19,155 nucleotides of DNA from Bacillota bacterium (GCA_009780625.1 WQZR01000009.1:1-19155), one strand, 5' to 3'; positions 1-7,200 are shown, counted from the first letter of the stretch. Notes: generated by a model from the letters alone, not told the origin. Made by a program: numbers and translations.

Positions 1-182
1 AGCACTTTTTTTGTTTTTATGGCGTCAATGCACCCCTTGTGGACATATGCTCCTTTGCCACCTTGCTTGTCTGTTGGAATTTTTTTAAGTTCTTCTTTTG
101 GTGCTTTTCCTCTGCAGACAACACAACTTCTTATGGGAACTTTAACTTCAACGAATATTTTTTCTGTCTTTTTATTTCTCAT
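1..182 (-). CDS. ylxR: YlxR/RnpM family RNA-binding protein (partial, 3' end beyond window)
   Basis: The first 60 residues of a YlxR-family protein are visible; the C-terminus runs off the left edge. Family hallmarks are the VPIRSCVVCRGKAPKEEL segment near residues 15-32 and the GAYVHKGC segment near 48-55, matching the usual 'RKCVVCR' and 'GRGAYVC' signatures. Family members are small nucleic-acid-binding proteins; the Bacillus homologue (RnpM) has been linked to modulation of RNase P. The ATG lies 19 bases after the nusA stop, with a purine-rich AAAGGGGG ribosome site 5 bases before it, so it is co-transcribed with nusA. The loop between the two motifs is short compared with typical members. 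Family assignment is solid; the function in this organism is inferred. Confidence 0.88.
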   Translation of the reverse strand, partial: MRNKKTEKIFVEVKVPIRSCVVCRGKAPKEELKKIPTDKQGGKGAYVHKGCIDAIKTKKV

Positions 183-201
183 CTCGTCCCCCTTTCTCTA
201 A

Positions 202-1356
202 CTACAGTTCTGAATCTAAATCTCCAAAGATGTCGCCAGAAGCCATTCCATCAGTTTGATTTTCTTCTTTTGCTTCTTCTGCTGGAGTTTCTTTTGGAGA
301 AACTGCTGGCGCTGTGCCTTCAGTTTTAACGTCAATCTTCCAACCAGTTAGACGGCTTGCAAGTCTTACGTTCAATCCACCCTTTCCAATTGCAAGTGAA
401 AGTTTTCCTTCTTGAACGATTGCACGTGATTGTCTGTTTGCATCGTCTAAGTCAATAGAAATAATTCTTGCTGGGCTTAGAGCCGCTGCAATAAACTCAT
501 CTGGATTGTCTGAATATGGAACGATGTCGATTTTTTCTCCGCCAAGTTCTTCAACAATTGCGTTTACTCTTGCACCCCTAGAACCAACACATGCACCGAT
601 TGGGTCGATATTTGCATCAGCTGAATAGATTGCAATCTTTGTTCTGTATCCCGCTTCTCTTACGATATTTTTAATTATGATATCGCCTGAAGAAATTTCT
701 GGAACTTCAAGTTCAAAAAGCTTCTTAACAAAGTCTGCAGTTGTTCTTGTAACCTGCATTTGTGGACCTCTGAAGTCATCTCGAATATCTTTAACAAGAA
801 CTTTGATTCTTTGTCCAACTTGATATCTTTCTCCTGGAATTTGGTCTTTAAGAAGCAAAACACCTTCTGCGTTGTTTAGACCAGTTTCCAAAAAGATTGC
901 TCTATCTTCAATACGTCTGATGTTTGCAGTGATGATTTCGCCTTCTTTGTCTTCAAGTTCATCAAGTGCAATATGCTTCTTTGCTTCTCTAATTTTTTGC
1001 AAAAGAACTTGCTTAACAGTTTGCGCAGCAATTCTGTTGAAATCTTTAAGGTTGATTTCCTCTTCAATCACATCTCCAACTTTAAGTTTTGGATTGATTT
1101 CTTTTGCTTCAGCAAGAAGAATCATCTTGTCTTCATCAAGTTCTTCGCTGTCGTCTGCAATAACTGTTTTAAACGCTCTTGCTCTAATTTTCTTTTTCTC
1201 AGTGTCGATATTAACTTTAACGTTTTTCCCTTCACCAATTTGTCTTCTTAGCGCAGAAGAAATGCCTTGCTCTAGTGATTCAATAACAAAAGTTATGTTG
1301 ATGTTATACTCACTTTCAAATGCTTCTAATGCTGCAAAAAAATCTTTACTTACCAT
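202..1356 (-). CDS. nusA: Transcription termination/antitermination factor NusA
   Basis: A 384-residue NusA that binds RNA polymerase and modulates pausing, termination and antitermination. The N-terminal polymerase-binding domain (1-125) begins MVSKDFFAALEAFE. It is followed by an S1 domain (about 132-200) and two KH domains (about 200-345) containing REAGYRTKIAI, DPIGACVGSRG and AIGKGGLNVRLASRLTGWKI. The last 40 residues are an acidic, low-complexity tail ending GDIFGDLDSEL. The start was chosen at 1356, not the in-frame ATG at 1404. The protein family begins at MVSKDFF, a good GAGGGAG ribosome site lies just upstream, and the longer version would translate through a leader hairpin. It has its own sigma-A promoter and leads an operon with ylxR. 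The rimP gene that usually precedes nusA is absent. Confidence 0.97.
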   Translation of the reverse strand: MVSKDFFAALEAFESEYNINITFVIESLEQGISSALRRQIGEGKNVKVNIDTEKKKIRARAFKTVIADDSEELDEDKMILLAEAKEINPKLKVGDVIEEEINLKDFNRIAAQTVKQVLLQKIREAKKHIALDELEDKEGEIITANIRRIEDRAIFLETGLNNAEGVLLLKDQIPGERYQVGQRIKVLVKDIRDDFRGPQMQVTRTTADFVKKLFELEVPEISSGDIIIKNIVREAGYRTKIAIYSADANIDPIGACVGSRGARVNAIVEELGGEKIDIVPYSDNPDEFIAAALSPARIISIDLDDANRQSRAIVQEGKLSLAIGKGGLNVRLASRLTGWKIDVKTEGTAPAVSPKETPAEEAKEENQTDGMASGDIFGDLDSEL

Positions 1357-1377
1357 TTTTCTCCCTCTTTTAGTTAA

Positions 1378-1401
1378 AAGGCAACGGGTGCCCGCTGCCT
1401 T
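1378..1401 (-). promoter_or_regulatory. GC-rich hairpin in the nusA leader
   Basis: On the minus strand the RNA reads AAGGCAGCGGG, CA, CCCGUUGCCUU: eleven base pairs including one G-U, with the innermost pairs probably open. UU follows the stem (four U in all, counting two in the stem), then the nusA ribosome site. It lies about 20 nt after the predicted transcription start. It could be an attenuator or autoregulatory site for nusA, or a weak terminator for trhA. Confidence 0.6.
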
Positions 1402-1426
1402 CATGTTTACTTATTTAGCTTTTATA

Positions 1427-1455
1427 ATTATATCACTATATGAAATATTTATCAA
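1427..1455 (-). promoter_or_regulatory. Sigma-A promoter of nusA-ylxR
   Basis: Minus-strand TTGATA (1455-1450), 17-base spacer, perfect TATAAT (1432-1427). The predicted start near 1420 gives a 5' leader of about 65 nt containing the hairpin and a Shine-Dalgarno site. The -35 lies just beyond the trhA stop codon. Confidence 0.75.
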
Positions 1456-1460
1456 CTGTT

Positions 1461-2189
1461 TTAAGCCATGATGACATATAGCAGAATTGAAATGAAATGA
1501 CAGATTGTTCCACCAAGAACAAACAAGTGCCAAATTGAGTGAATATATCTTTTCTTATGCCCCAGTGCATAGAACACTGCACCCATTGTGTATGAAATTC
1601 CTCCCGCAAGAAGAAGCCATAACCCACCCGAAGCAAGATGCTCAAGCAATGGTCCAATCGCCACAACAGCAATCCAACCAATCACAAGATAACTAACAAA
1701 TGTTGCAGTGGTCAAAAATTTATTCTTCATGCCTAGTGCTTTTGAAATGATTCCAAGAATTCCAACTCCCCACACAATTCCAAACACCAACCATCCTTGC
1801 CACATTCCATATAGCGTGATTAGACAATACGGCGTGTATGTTCCCATAATCAAAAGATATACACAAATATGGTCAAAAATTCTAAAAACCCTCTTTGCTT
1901 TTCCTGGTTTAAGTCCGTGATATAGGCTGCTCATTGTATACATAACAACCATGCTGATTCCAAATATGATTACTGCAACAATTCCAATCGGTTCAAGTTC
2001 GTATATAATTGCAAATATTAAACCTAATGCCAGTCCAATAATTCCAAGCCCGCCACCAACAATATGAGTTACATAATTAAATATTTCCTCACCTCTTGTG
2101 TATTTTGGGTTTTTTTTATGTTGAGGAGTAGGCTTAACCTTCATCGTCTCCAAATCAATATCAAATTCTTCCGCGTTTTTTAAATCCAT
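1461..2189 (-). CDS. trhA: Hemolysin III / TrhA family membrane protein (PAQR-like)
   Basis: A 242-residue polytopic membrane protein with about seven hydrophobic segments after a 35-residue hydrophilic N-terminus. Family signatures are all present: SSLYHG (His91), FDHICVYLLIMGTYTPY (Asp106, His107), and near the C-terminus HSIWHLFVLGGTICHF with the HxxxH pair His217/His221. These are the proposed metal ligands of the hemolysin III/PAQR/CREST superfamily. Bacterial members have been connected with membrane-lipid and fluidity homeostasis; 'hemolysin' is mostly a historical name. No ribosome site precedes the ATG. Instead an extended -10 (TGT TATACT) ends 6 nt upstream, suggesting a leaderless message. 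An internal ATG at codon 16 has GGAG only 3 bases before it and is an alternative start. Divergently transcribed from the CBS-domain gene. Confidence 0.92.
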   Translation of the reverse strand: MDLKNAEEFDIDLETMKVKPTPQHKKNPKYTRGEEIFNYVTHIVGGGLGIIGLALGLIFAIIYELEPIGIVAVIIFGISMVVMYTMSSLYHGLKPGKAKRVFRIFDHICVYLLIMGTYTPYCLITLYGMWQGWLVFGIVWGVGILGIISKALGMKNKFLTTATFVSYLVIGWIAVVAIGPLLEHLASGGLWLLLAGGISYTMGAVFYALGHKKRYIHSIWHLFVLGGTICHFISILLYVIMA

Positions 2190-2195
2190 TTAAAA

Positions 2196-2204
2196 AGTAT
2201 AACA
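2196..2204 (-). promoter_or_regulatory. Extended -10 promoter immediately upstream of trhA (leaderless configuration)
   Basis: Minus strand TGT followed by TATACT (2201-2196), then only 6 nt to the ATG at 2189. The expected transcription start falls on the start codon. No convincing -35 box is visible, as is tolerated with extended -10 promoters. Confidence 0.55.
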
Positions 2205-2223
2205 CACAACTTTTATAATCGTG

Positions 2224-2251
2224 TTGATTATTTTTTATATTGTGTTATAAT
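2224..2251 (+). promoter_or_regulatory. Sigma-A promoter of the CNNM/CBS-domain gene
   Basis: TTGATT (2224-2229), 16-base spacer, perfect TATAAT (2246-2251). The leader of about 27 nt carries a TAAGGA ribosome site (AGGA at 2271-2274), 10 bases before the ATG. Confidence 0.7.
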
Positions 2252-2284
2252 TTTATGTTATTATAAATTAAGGACGAAAAATAC

Positions 2285-3565
2285 ATGGACACGGGCTTGC
2301 ATATTGCACTTTATATATCACTTCTGGCGATGATATTGCTATCATTCTGTTTTTCGTTTTCTGAAACTTCTTTTTCAACAATTACCAAAGCAAGACTTAA
2401 AACAATGGCAGAGAAAAGCAAGAAAGCAAGAAGAACTCTTCGAATTTATGAAAACTTCGATAGATTCCTTTCAACAGTTCTAATCGGCGACACAATCACA
2501 ACCTTGACTGCCTCATCTCTATGTACAATCATCTTTATAAATTATTGGGAAGAAAACCTTGCAGCAACAGTTTCAACAATTGTGATGACTGTTGTTCTTC
2601 TGATTTTTTGTGCAGTAACACCAAAAACAATTGCAAAAACAAACTCAGAAAAGAAAGCAGTCTTAATGACTCCTTTCATTGAGTTCTTCACTGTGATGTT
2701 CTACCCTATCAACCTATTCTTTAAAGCTTGGAAAAAACTTCTAGACTTTTTGTTTAAAGCAGAAAAAGAAGACACCATGACTGAAGACGAACTAATTACA
2801 ATAATCGAAGACGCAAAAGATTCAGGACTGATTGACGAAGACGAAAGAGAAGTTATTTCAAACGTTATTGAGTTCTATGGGCAAAAAACATCAGACATTC
2901 TCATTCCAAGAATGGAAATGATTGCAATAGAAAAACATGCAAATGCAAAAGATGTCACAAAACTTTTCATGGAACATGGCTATTCGAGACTTCCAGTTTA
3001 TGAAGGAAACATCGACAACGTTATTGGAACAATTCACATAAGAGATTTCTTCAGACTCACCCAAACAAAGAATGGAAAAATTGAAAGCATCATCACCCCT
3101 ATTGTTCTAACTTCAGAAGAAACAAGCATAAGCGATTTGTTTAAACATCTTCAAAAGAAACAAAGCCACATTGCAGTTGTTGTTGACGAATATGGCGGAA
3201 CAAAAGGCCTTGTGACGATGGAAAACATCATCGAAGAACTTCTTGGCGATATCTACGACGAAAGCGACGAAATGGACGAAGACGAAGACATCACTCCACT
3301 TGAAGACGGCAGATTTAGAGTTTTGTGCGATATGTGCATATATGAAATGTTCGACTTTTTTGAAGTTGATTTGACAGACGAAGAAGAAGATGCGCTTCCG
3401 CAAACAGTGAATGGTTGGATTACACAAGAGCTTAAGGACCTTCCAAAAAAAGGAAACAAATTCACATACAAAAATCTTGATGTTAAAGTGACCAAAACAG
3501 ACGAGAAAAAAGCGATTGAGTGTGTCATCAAAAAGAACCCGAAAATTGAAATTGAAGAGGACTAA
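2285..3565 (+). CDS. CNNM/CBS-domain membrane protein (HlyC/CorC family)
   Basis: A 426-residue protein with the standard family order. First comes an N-terminal CNNM (DUF21) membrane domain (about 1-160) with hydrophobic segments near 7-27, 66-86, 96-116 and 128-147. A linker with EDELITIIEDAKDSGLIDEDER follows, then two CBS motifs (about 203-262 and 266-322; IPRMEM, YSRLPVYEG, VVVDEYGGTKGLVTMENI), an acidic stretch (DESDEMDEDED, 325-335) and a C-terminal CorC_HlyC domain (about 337-418). Such proteins are associated with Mg/Co (divalent cation) efflux or regulation; CBS pairs usually sense adenine nucleotides or Mg-ATP. It has its own promoter, and its stop codon forms the loop of its terminator, so it is a single-gene unit. 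The family is certain; the ion specificity cannot be read from sequence. Confidence 0.93.
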   Translation: MDTGLHIALYISLLAMILLSFCFSFSETSFSTITKARLKTMAEKSKKARRTLRIYENFDRFLSTVLIGDTITTLTASSLCTIIFINYWEENLAATVSTIVMTVVLLIFCAVTPKTIAKTNSEKKAVLMTPFIEFFTVMFYPINLFFKAWKKLLDFLFKAEKEDTMTEDELITIIEDAKDSGLIDEDEREVISNVIEFYGQKTSDILIPRMEMIAIEKHANAKDVTKLFMEHGYSRLPVYEGNIDNVIGTIHIRDFFRLTQTKNGKIESIITPIVLTSEETSISDLFKHLQKKQSHIAVVVDEYGGTKGLVTMENIIEELLGDIYDESDEMDEDEDITPLEDGRFRVLCDMCIYEMFDFFEVDLTDEEEDALPQTVNGWITQELKDLPKKGNKFTYKNLDVKVTKTDEKKAIECVIKKNPKIEIEED

Positions 3566-3579
3566 GTCCTCTTTTTTTT
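3555..3579 (+). terminator. Intrinsic terminator with the stop codon in its loop
   Basis: An 8-bp stem AAGAGGAC / GTCCTCTT (3555-3562 and 3566-3573) with a 3-base loop TAA that is the stop codon of the preceding gene. A run of eight T (3572-3579) follows, its first two bases in the stem. Confidence 0.9.
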
Positions 3580-3585
3580 GTGCCA

Positions 3586-3614
3586 TTGACATTGAAGAAG
3601 CTGCATGATATTCT
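3586..3614 (+). promoter_or_regulatory. Near-consensus sigma-A promoter of the radical SAM gene (leaderless)
   Basis: Perfect TTGACA (3586-3591), exactly 17 bases, then TATTCT (3609-3614) preceded by TGA (extended -10). Only six bases (TGTTTA) separate the -10 from the ATG at 3621, placing the expected +1 on the A of the start codon. There is no room for a Shine-Dalgarno site. Confidence 0.75.
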
Positions 3615-3620
3615 TGTTTA

Positions 3621-4412
3621 ATGAAATTTATTATTGGAGAATTAGGCTTAGAAGTCACAAGACGTTGCAATCAAGTTTGCAAAGACTTTTGCATGCGTGG
3701 ACCTATGCAAAACATAAACCTATCTCCTGCCGTTGTCGACCATATTTTGAATGATGAAAACATTGAGGAAATCTATAGCATTTTGTTCAGTGGTGGCGAA
3801 CCAACTCTAAACGAAGATTTGATTGTATATATCGTAGATAAAATTATTAAAGAGAACCTTAATGTAAAAAACCTAGCTCTATCTTCAAACGGACTAAAGT
3901 TCAGCCAAAGAATTGTTGACGCTTTTGAAAGATTTGTTAAACATAAAGATGGCAACACTGCAATCATTGGTTTTTCTAACGACCAGTTCCACAAACCTAT
4001 ACCAGAAAACGTGAAAGAGCAATATCTCAAATCTCCAAAGAACATTATTCATGTTGAACAACTCTTAAATAAACGACACACCTATCGTGCCAAAAAATCT
4101 GGATTTGCAGCCGAAGGTGTTTTCTTTGATTATAAAGAGCAAAGACCATATGAAATTTCAACAAAAGGCAAAACAATATATATAACAGACCTATATGTTT
4201 CAGCAACCGGAAACTATACATTTGGGTGCGATGGCTCATATAAAGAAATGGATGAGCAAAACTTTGGCAAAGTTATTGGAACTTCCATTCCGATGTTCTA
4301 TCTAAAGCACATAAAAAAAGAGATTGCTAAGCATGCAACCCCTCATATAACAAAACTAGATAAACCTCTTCATAGCGATAAGCGCGTGAGCAGTGGCGAG
4401 AGCGTCGTCTAG
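3621..4412 (+). CDS. Radical SAM protein with unusual CX3CX3C cluster motif
   Basis: A 263-residue protein with a radical SAM core. It starts GELGLEVTRRCNQVCKDFCMRG, so the three candidate iron-sulfur cysteines are C16, C20 and C24 with CX3CX3C spacing rather than the usual CX3CX2C. A SAM-binding GGEP motif follows at 58-61 (LFSGGEPTL), then the LALSSNG strand. The remaining 150 residues do not match a named subfamily that I can identify; a YTFGCDGSYKEMD segment contains another cysteine. No SPASM-type multi-cysteine C-terminus is visible. The final 19 codons (57 bases) overlap, in antisense, the end of the PolC-like gene. Product and substrate are unknown. It is driven by its own strong promoter and appears leaderless. 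Radical SAM assignment is confident; specific function is not. Confidence 0.82.
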   Translation: MKFIIGELGLEVTRRCNQVCKDFCMRGPMQNINLSPAVVDHILNDENIEEIYSILFSGGEPTLNEDLIVYIVDKIIKENLNVKNLALSSNGLKFSQRIVDAFERFVKHKDGNTAIIGFSNDQFHKPIPENVKEQYLKSPKNIIHVEQLLNKRHTYRAKKSGFAAEGVFFDYKEQRPYEISTKGKTIYITDLYVSATGNYTFGCDGSYKEMDEQNFGKVIGTSIPMFYLKHIKKEIAKHATPHITKLDKPLHSDKRVSSGESVV

Positions 4413-5939
4413 TGCCCTGTGAGCGTTTTTATTCTTTAGACCTAGTTCTTTTAAAACCCTATCTAACTTATAGCTCTTAAGGCTTGGAAAGGCTCGTGGT
4501 GCAATTTTGAGTGTATCTAGATATTTCTGACTAGAAACACAGTCAATCAATTCTTCATAGTCAATGCCAAGTTCCTTAGACTGCTGCGACAAGAAGTTTA
4601 AATCAAACGAAATAATGTTATGTCCAGCAAGAACCGCACCCCTAGAGAACAAAAGAAAATCTAAAACAACATCCTTAAAATATGGCGCATCTTTCACAGC
4701 CTCGTTTGTGATTCCGTGAATCTTTCTTGTGTCTTCCATAATTTCATATTTTGAAGGTCTAATAAGAGACGAAAACGTTTCAACAATTTTCCCTTCAACA
4801 ATTTTAACCGCCCCTATTTCAATAACTTCGGCAGTTGCAGAACTTAGCCCAGTTGTTTCAAAGTCCAAAACAACAACAGTGTTGGCTTTAAGGAAGCAAG
4901 CCTTTTCCAAAAGTTCGTCTGTCTCAGTCTTTTCTTCAAGTGATAGTTTGATTTGGCTTTCAGACACAACTCTTTGCGGAAAGATTGTTATATATTCTTC
5001 TCTCAGCCCAACCTTTTTTGGAATATGTTTAAAGTCTTCAATCAAACTTAATTCCCTAACCACAATATTGATTTTGTCTCTAAATTCTTCAACTTTTCCA
5101 AAAATCAAAACATTTGCGTTGTCACTTAGTTTTTCCAATTTCTTTATTGTTTGTTTTGTTGCAAAAACAGTTACTGGAATTTCTCCAGTTGTGTCGTTTA
5201 GTGTGAAGTTGAACAAATATCTATTTTCAACAACATCTTTTTTATTTTTCTTTTTAAACACGCGTTTTGTGAAGTTTGAAATCTTTCCTGCAACAATGCA
5301 GTTTTGTGTATTCTTATTTACTGCCTTAATTGGCACTGCAGAGTGTGCATCAAGTTTTCCAACGTATTGTATAACACCCTTAACTAAAACATGACCATCA
5401 TCAAAATGATTGCCAAGTTTTTTAACTGCGGCTGTCTTGATTTCTTTAATCGCTTCAAAATTTGGTTTAGAAGAAGTTTTGATTAGAACAATTTCAAAGT
5501 CAACAAGATAGTTAAACTCCAAAACTTCTTTTGTGTCTTTTAGAAAATCATTGCCTTCAATCAAATCAATTCCTTCTGGCATCACATAGAAAACAAGTTG
5601 CGGGAAATATTCTAGCCCCTCAACCTCAACCTTTTCAATCAAACCTTCAAGCACCATATATTTCTGAGCAATAAATTTATTTATAATCGAAACAATTGTT
5701 TCTTTGTCTGGTTTAGATTCCTTAAACTGAACTTCAATATCTGCAATTTCCATTTCTCTTCCGGCTATATATTCTTGAACAGCTTTTTTAATTTCAAATG
5801 CCACATCGCTGGTTGGAATTGTGTTCACCAAAAAATTGAAAACTGCTTTTGCCGTTTTCTCATAATAATCTATATATCTAAGTCTTATACCAAGAGTTGT
5901 GTTTATGCTTTTCTTGATGTGTTCTTCCAACATGTGCAT
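4356..5939 (-). CDS. PolC-like protein reduced to N-terminal/OB and 3'-5' exonuclease domains
   Basis: It occupies the polC position after rseP but is only 527 residues, against roughly 1,400 for PolC. Residues 1-205 resemble a PolC N-terminal region. Residues 205-305 look like an OB-fold (YLFNFTLNDTTGEIPVTVFA, FGKVEEFRDKINIVVREL). From about 355 to the end there is a DEDDh exonuclease: DFETTGL (D359, E361), HNIISFD (D446) and HRALDD (H507, D512), so the catalytic set is complete. The PHP domain (HLHT motif), polymerase palm and fingers, and HhH are absent, and nothing resembling them follows. The start was set at ATG 5939 because TGG TAAAAT ends 5 nt before it; a GTG at 5954 is the longer option. 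No Shine-Dalgarno site. Its 3' end overlaps the radical SAM gene. An OB-exonuclease of independent origin is the alternative. Confidence 0.75.
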   Translation of the reverse strand: MHMLEEHIKKSINTTLGIRLRYIDYYEKTAKAVFNFLVNTIPTSDVAFEIKKAVQEYIAGREMEIADIEVQFKESKPDKETIVSIINKFIAQKYMVLEGLIEKVEVEGLEYFPQLVFYVMPEGIDLIEGNDFLKDTKEVLEFNYLVDFEIVLIKTSSKPNFEAIKEIKTAAVKKLGNHFDDGHVLVKGVIQYVGKLDAHSAVPIKAVNKNTQNCIVAGKISNFTKRVFKKKNKKDVVENRYLFNFTLNDTTGEIPVTVFATKQTIKKLEKLSDNANVLIFGKVEEFRDKINIVVRELSLIEDFKHIPKKVGLREEYITIFPQRVVSESQIKLSLEEKTETDELLEKACFLKANTVVVLDFETTGLSSATAEVIEIGAVKIVEGKIVETFSSLIRPSKYEIMEDTRKIHGITNEAVKDAPYFKDVVLDFLLFSRGAVLAGHNIISFDLNFLSQQSKELGIDYEELIDCVSSQKYLDTLKIAPRAFPSLKSYKLDRVLKELGLKNKNAHRALDDALATAHALIAMKRFI

Positions 5940-5944
5940 ATATA

Positions 5945-5953
5945 ATTTTACCA
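5945..5953 (-). promoter_or_regulatory. Extended -10 upstream of the PolC-like gene (leaderless configuration)
   Basis: Minus strand TGG followed by TAAAAT (5950-5945), 5 nt before the ATG at 5939. A TTGCTT hexamer lies 16 bases further upstream (5972-5967) at the end of rseP. If real, the preferred start is ATG 5939 rather than GTG 5954, which overlaps the -10 itself. Confidence 0.5.
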
Positions 5954-5960
5954 CGAGAAT

Positions 5961-7193
5961 CTACATAAGCAACTTAGAAAATTCCAAGATAATAATAAAC
6001 GCCAACAACGCCAAAAACCCAATGCCATGAACCATTGCTTCAATCTCTCTCTTGATTGGCTTTCGTCTAATCCATTCAATTATGATAAACACCATTCTTC
6101 CACCATCTAAAGCAGGGATTGGAAGCAAATTGAAGATTGCAAGGTTCATAGAAATCAAAGGCAAAAACACAAGAAGAATTCCTGGGTCTGCTCTTGTGAA
6201 ATCTGCAATTGTTCCAATGCTTGTGATTGGTCCACTCAGTTCTTCAAGACCTTCTCCAGTAAATAACTCTGCAAATGAGCCAACAAGGGCTACAAACATT
6301 CCAACCCCAACTTCAGGCGCTCGAACAAGCGCTTCTCCAAAACTATGCCTATATGCACCAGAACTCATGCCTAGTTGCAAAACTTCTAAAATTTTGCCTT
6401 CTTCTTTTGCATAGTCTGTGTTGGCTACGTTTCTGATTGGACCTTTATAAACAACAATTGGAACATCAATTTCATTCCCGCCACGCCTCACTCTAAAGAT
6501 TAAAGTGTCGCCTTCCTTAGCACCTTGAGCAGCACTTACAATTGTGTTTCCATGGAGCACGCCTAGTCTCTTTCCATCAACCCTCAAAATCACATCACCA
6601 GCCTGAAGCCTGCTCACCCACTCGCCAGCATCGTTTTCATACCAGTTTGGGTTAGAAACCAACTGGCTATCTGCAGTAGGTGTGTGCGGAGAAATTGTTC
6701 TAACTTGAGGTAAATCATAACCAATTGAAACAAGCAAAATCACACAAAAAATAATCCCAAAAATAAAGTTAAAAATCGCACCGCCCGCAATAACAATAAG
6801 TCTCTTCCATGGCTTTTGTTCTGAAAAGTCGTCTTCTTTTCTGATTGGCGTTGCTTCTGGAGGATAATACTTAGTGCCATCTTCCAAAACTTCAGCTTCA
6901 ACTTTTTTCTTTACTGGAATTTCCATTTTGTTTCCAAAACTGTCTTCAATAACTTCAACTTCTTCAACTTCAAATTCGCTCTCTTGAAACGCACAATAGC
7001 CACCAAGTGGAAAAATTCTGATTGAAAACTTTTCCCCAGTCTTCTTGTTGGTGTATGAAAAAATTGCTGGACCAAAACCAATTGCAAATTCTTTGATTTT
7101 AAATTTAAAAAGCTTGCCAAACAAATAGTGACCAAGCTCGTGAATGGTTATAAGAAACAACAAAACTAATACAGCAATAACGATATATAGCAT
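5961..7193 (-). CDS. rseP: RseP-type intramembrane zinc metalloprotease (site-2 protease)
   Basis: A 410-residue M50 intramembrane protease. The zinc-binding HELGH sits at 18-22 in the first membrane segment. A PDZ-like region (about 165-250, LQAGDVILRVDGKRL) lies between membrane segments. The third zinc ligand motif NLLPIPALDGGR (Asp363) is in the C-terminal membrane part. The family cleaves anti-sigma factors, signal-peptide remnants or other transmembrane substrates. Unusual is an acidic, Glu/Val-rich insertion at about 71-125 between the GGY loop and the second membrane segment, longer than the short linker typical of RseP. The ATG has no Shine-Dalgarno but an extended -10 (TGC TATACT) 7 nt upstream. 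It lies between cdsA and polC-like as in other Firmicutes, but dxr, normally between cdsA and rseP, is missing. Confidence 0.93.
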   Translation of the reverse strand: MLYIVIAVLVLLFLITIHELGHYLFGKLFKFKIKEFAIGFGPAIFSYTNKKTGEKFSIRIFPLGGYCAFQESEFEVEEVEVIEDSFGNKMEIPVKKKVEAEVLEDGTKYYPPEATPIRKEDDFSEQKPWKRLIVIAGGAIFNFIFGIIFCVILLVSIGYDLPQVRTISPHTPTADSQLVSNPNWYENDAGEWVSRLQAGDVILRVDGKRLGVLHGNTIVSAAQGAKEGDTLIFRVRRGGNEIDVPIVVYKGPIRNVANTDYAKEEGKILEVLQLGMSSGAYRHSFGEALVRAPEVGVGMFVALVGSFAELFTGEGLEELSGPITSIGTIADFTRADPGILLVFLPLISMNLAIFNLLPIPALDGGRMVFIIIEWIRRKPIKREIEAMVHGIGFLALLAFIIILEFSKLLM

Positions 7194-7200
7194 ATATCAT

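Noticed and set aside
1356..1404. Longer NusA starting at ATG 1404
   Set aside because: It would add 16 atypical residues encoded by the leader hairpin, while ATG 1356 has a good SD and the family N-terminus.
872..1471. A 199-codon open frame on the plus strand opposite nusA
   Set aside because: Antisense to a complete, highly conserved nusA; its Ser/Leu-rich product is typical of reading A-rich genes backwards.
3566..4356. Remnants of the missing PolC polymerase domains downstream of the exonuclease
   Set aside because: This interval encodes an intact radical SAM protein on the other strand; no PHP or polymerase motifs were seen in any minus-strand frame.
4729..5394. A 221-codon plus-strand open frame opposite the PolC-like gene
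   Set aside because: Antisense shadow with low-complexity Ser/Phe/Leu content, no ribosome site and no recognisable motif.
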